A stretch of DNA of 32,131 nt from UBA6263 sp049305865 (GTDB taxonomy: Bacteria; Patescibacteriota; Gracilibacteria; Absconditabacterales; Absconditicoccaceae), in contig JBAQPP010000024.1 of assembly GCA_049305865.1 (NCBI GenBank), forward strand, positions 1 through 32,131, in the 5' to 3' direction. The translations under genes and the position numbers were made by a program. Positions 29,954-32,131 of the stretch are shown in pieces. How positions within the stretch are numbered: the first letter of the stretch is position 1; each line of letters begins with the position of its first letter. Below the pieces are notes generated by a model. That model did not search any database and was not told the origin of the DNA. It was given only the letters and a program-made list of their open reading frames with translations.

Positions 29954-31303
29954 TTAAGTTTTGTTTATATATTCTAAAATAAGTGAATTTATTAATTTTT
30001 TATAATCCACACAATTTGGTTTGTTTATATCTAGATGTGATCATCCTTTATGTTTTGCAGCAGGACAACCAGTACCACAAATATATCTATAAATACATGA
30101 ATTACATTTCTTAAAATTATTTACATTTCTATTATGCCACATATCATTTTTTTCATTAAATTCATATTTATTATTAAATGTTCCAACTGTATAATTTTCA
30201 TTACCAATTCAATGCCAACACTTATATATATTCCCCTTATAATCTAAAATATATTGATTTTTAGATGCTCAACAATGTCTAAGACTTGGTTGAAAAGCCT
30301 TATTGTTGAAAATAGATTCAATAAAATTTATTGGATGAAATCTTTTTGTGAAAATAGACATATTGGGATACTTTTTTTCCATTTCAAATATATCTTTTAT
30401 AGCAACGTTTTCTTCAATAATATTTTGTTCTCAGGAACATCATCAATCTTGTAAGACATATATGTATGTATTCAGATTGGACATGTCTTTAAATTTATCA
30501 ACAATGAGATCTGCTAATTCTGGAAGATTTTTTATATTTCCTTTATCTACATTTACTCTAAGATATGTCTTAATTCAATTTTTAAGTATTTCATTAATGT
30601 TTGATATAATAATATCAAAACTACCTTTCCCATTATGGAATATTCTTCTTTTATCATGGACATCTTTGGTTCCATCTAAAGTTATTTGAATATATTCTAC
30701 TACATTACTTTTTAAGCAAGGAATGAATGAAGTTATATCAATTCAATTTGTGACAATATTTGCTCTGTAGTCGTTTATTTCAATTTTTTTTAGAATATGA
30801 TTTATGATCATTTTATTTGAAAGCATTAGTGGCTCTCATCACATTATTGTAATTTTAACATCTTTATTGGAAAATTGTTCTCTATTTTGTGAAATTTTTT
30901 TTACTATATCATCAATAATTTCAAATTGTTTATCAACAATTTTTTTCTTATCTACAATATTAGAATGTTCAATATGATATGTTTGTTCATAACAATAAGT
31001 GCAATTTAAATTACAAGCATAAGATGGTATAATAAGAAAATTGGGATTGCTGTTTTTTTCAAGATCTTCTATTTTTGAATCAAGTTTTTTAAGAAAAATT
31101 TGATATTCGTTTTTGTTTTCGAAAAGATATTTTCTTTCCTTCATTGTCTCAATAATAGATTTATCTAAACTACTAAAACTATTATTAAATATTTTTTCAT
31201 AGATTCCCTTATTAATATAATCGGCTGCTCAATTAATAAGATTTAACATTAAATATTTATCTTTATTTATTTTTATGTATTGTATCTCTTTAATTAAAAA
31301 CAT
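29954..31303 (-). CDS. Radical SAM/SPASM-domain enzyme
   Basis: 449 aa. Residues 1-85 form an N-terminal domain (KYLMLNLINGAADYINKGIY) of the type seen in peptide-modifying SPASM enzymes. The radical SAM cluster motif is C97-NLN-C101-TY-C104. It is followed by ITIMGGEPLML (SAM-binding GGEP), YRANIVTNGIDIT, QITLDGTKDVHDKRR and LRVNVDKGNIKNL. The C-terminal SPASM region carries the auxiliary-cluster cysteines: CGASKNQYI, YKCWHGIGN, KCNSCIYRYICGTGC and NCVDYKK. Relatives include sulfatase-maturating enzymes and RiPP maturases; the substrate is unknown and there is no sulfatase in the window. First gene of the operon with the GTPase and methyltransferase. Confidence 0.92.
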
Positions 31304-31360
31304 ATTACTAATACTTAATATATAAATTTTTTATTTAATATTTAATGGGTATTTAGTAAT
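31304..31360. promoter_or_regulatory. Possible operator upstream of the radical SAM operon
   Basis: Inverted arms ATTACTAA (31304-31311) and TTAGTAAT (31353-31360) bracket the base immediately upstream of the radical SAM start. A TATACT on the minus strand close by could be its -10. In such AT-rich DNA the palindrome could be chance. Confidence 0.25.
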
Positions 31361-31477
31361 TTTTAGTATAATTAATATTTAAAAGACTAATTATATATAT
31401 TTTTATTTTATATAGCTTGAGACCAATCCCTTAATTTTTGGATTAATTATAAAATTATTATAACAGTAAAGTTTTAG

Positions 31478-31585
31478 ATGTCAAATGCAAGAGAAAAAAA
31501 CCTAAAATTTAAAAAAAACAAAATTCAAAAAACACTTGAAATGTTGTCTAAAAAGGATAAATGTAAATATTTTATTCCTTTATAA
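31478..31585 (+). CDS. Short basic ORF, 35 codons
   Basis: MSNAREKNLKFKKNKIQKTL, then EMLSKKDKCKYFIPL and TAA. Highly basic, one Cys, no recognised family. It is transcribed away from the radical SAM operon and followed, in another frame, by a 27-codon Cys-containing ORF; a terminator lies at 31828. It could be a small regulator, a leader or the remains of a longer gene. Confidence 0.35.
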   Translation: MSNAREKNLKFKKNKIQKTLEMLSKKDKCKYFIPL

Positions 31586-31592
31586 TGATTCC

Positions 31593-31676
31593 ATGGCATC
31601 AGTAAATTCAAATGTAATAGTTGACTCAAAAGAATTAGTATCTTGCAAAAATAATAGTTGCGACTACCATGCATAA
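31593..31676 (+). CDS. Short Cys-containing ORF, 27 codons
   Basis: MASVNSNVIVDSKELVSCKN followed by NSCDYHA and TAA. Two Cys six residues apart sit near the C-terminus. The frame stays open upstream past ATG into the preceding short ORF. Its position next to a radical SAM/SPASM operon makes a modified-peptide precursor conceivable, but the strand is opposite and no leader homology is visible. Confidence 0.25.
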   Translation: MASVNSNVIVDSKELVSCKNNSCDYHA

Positions 31677-31827
31677 TAATTTATATTTTGTGGTTGTTTA
31701 ATTAGTAAGATATAAAGTAAGCTATAACTAATTTGGTTATAATTTGTTTTCATTTTTTTTGGTTTCTCTGATTTTTTTTGTTTCTAACATAATCGTCAAT
31801 AATAATATATTTCAGTTACTTCTATTT

Positions 31828-31865
31828 AAAAAAATCATCCTAATGTTGTTGTGGGATGATTTTTT
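31828..31865. terminator. Rho-independent terminator
   Basis: AAAAAAATCATCC / GGATGATTTTTT with a 13-base loop, flanked by A- and T-runs so that it can work both ways. It would end any plus-strand transcript carrying the short ORFs at 31478-31676. Confidence 0.75.
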
Positions 31866-31941
31866 ATGATTCTTAATTGTTATTTCCTATTTGGTGGAGA
31901 TAAGTAAAAAAATGTTAAGCTCGCTTAGGTTATATTTATCT

Positions 31942-32013
31942 ATGTTAAAGGATGATTTTGAACGTATTTTTGCTACTATGGAAGAAAAGTGATATTTTAC
32001 TGTAAATAGTTAA
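31942..32013 (+). CDS. Short ORF, 23 codons, uncertain
   Basis: MLKDDFERIFATMEEKGYFT followed by VNS and TAA, with one TGA read as Gly. It looks like natural acidic protein sequence but is too short to assign. The region just upstream (31869-31950) is a weak relative of the dispersed intergenic repeat. Confidence 0.25.
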
Positions 32014-32106
32014 CAGAAAATGTGAATAGAACTATAAAGGACGTATTTACTTTGATGTCTCAATCTTTATATACATCACATATTGTTTTATTATTAATTG
32101 TATGTT

Positions 32107-32131
32107 ATGAAAAAAATATTATGGATGCTGT
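32107..32131 (+). CDS. Start of a possible exported protein, cut by the window edge
   Basis: ATG AAA AAA ATA TTA TGG ATG CTG gives MKKILWML, the beginning of a typical signal peptide. Only eight codons are in the window. Confidence 0.35.

Overview
The window reads as a chromosome segment of an AT-rich bacterium that uses genetic code 25 (TGA = glycine), as in Gracilibacteria (BD1-5) and Absconditabacteria (SR1) of the Candidate Phyla Radiation. Almost every recognisable gene is interrupted by TGA at positions where its family requires glycine: the GxGxxG nucleotide motif of the flavoprotein at 96, the P-loop GKTGTGKS of the secretion ATPase, the LSGGE signature of the ABC-F protein and the first Gly of the EngB P-loop. 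All coordinates below use TGA = Gly and stop only at TAA or TAG. I cannot tell the two phyla apart from this window. Few starts carry a Shine-Dalgarno sequence.

Layout. 96-2618 (+): an HI0933-type flavoprotein and two small proteins of unknown function, with clear promoter and terminator signals. 2771-5713 (-): a large VirD4/TraG-like ATPase ending in an S1-like domain. 5907-10842 (+): a degenerate PriA-like protein, a FemAB-family transferase and two single-pass membrane proteins with large domains. 15713 to 10866 (-): a PLP-dependent decarboxylase, a four-helix membrane protein and an ATP-grasp protein, then a free-standing IleRS C-terminal domain, RecX and YebC. 15940-16437 (+): a gene with no TGA codons at all. 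16580-16974: a promoter-to-terminator unit with no credible protein, probably a structured RNA. 17056-20901 (+): EngB, an ABC-F ATPase and a secreted SLH-domain esterase. 22242-21160 (-): a membrane metallophosphoesterase.

22414-26620 is an accessory patch of small genes: a GIY-YIG protein, a duplicated small membrane protein on either side of an acidic protein, a lipoprotein, an internally repetitive protein and a TGA-free small protein. Dispersed intergenic repeats lie among them.

31303 to 26853 (-) is a compact three-gene operon: a radical SAM/SPASM enzyme, a TetM/TetO-like ribosome-protection GTPase and a SAM-dependent methyltransferase. This is the strongest candidate for an undescribed system: peptide-type radical SAM chemistry next to a ribosome-acting GTPase. 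The last 0.8 kb holds short ORFs, one of them Cys-containing, and the start of a possible exported protein.
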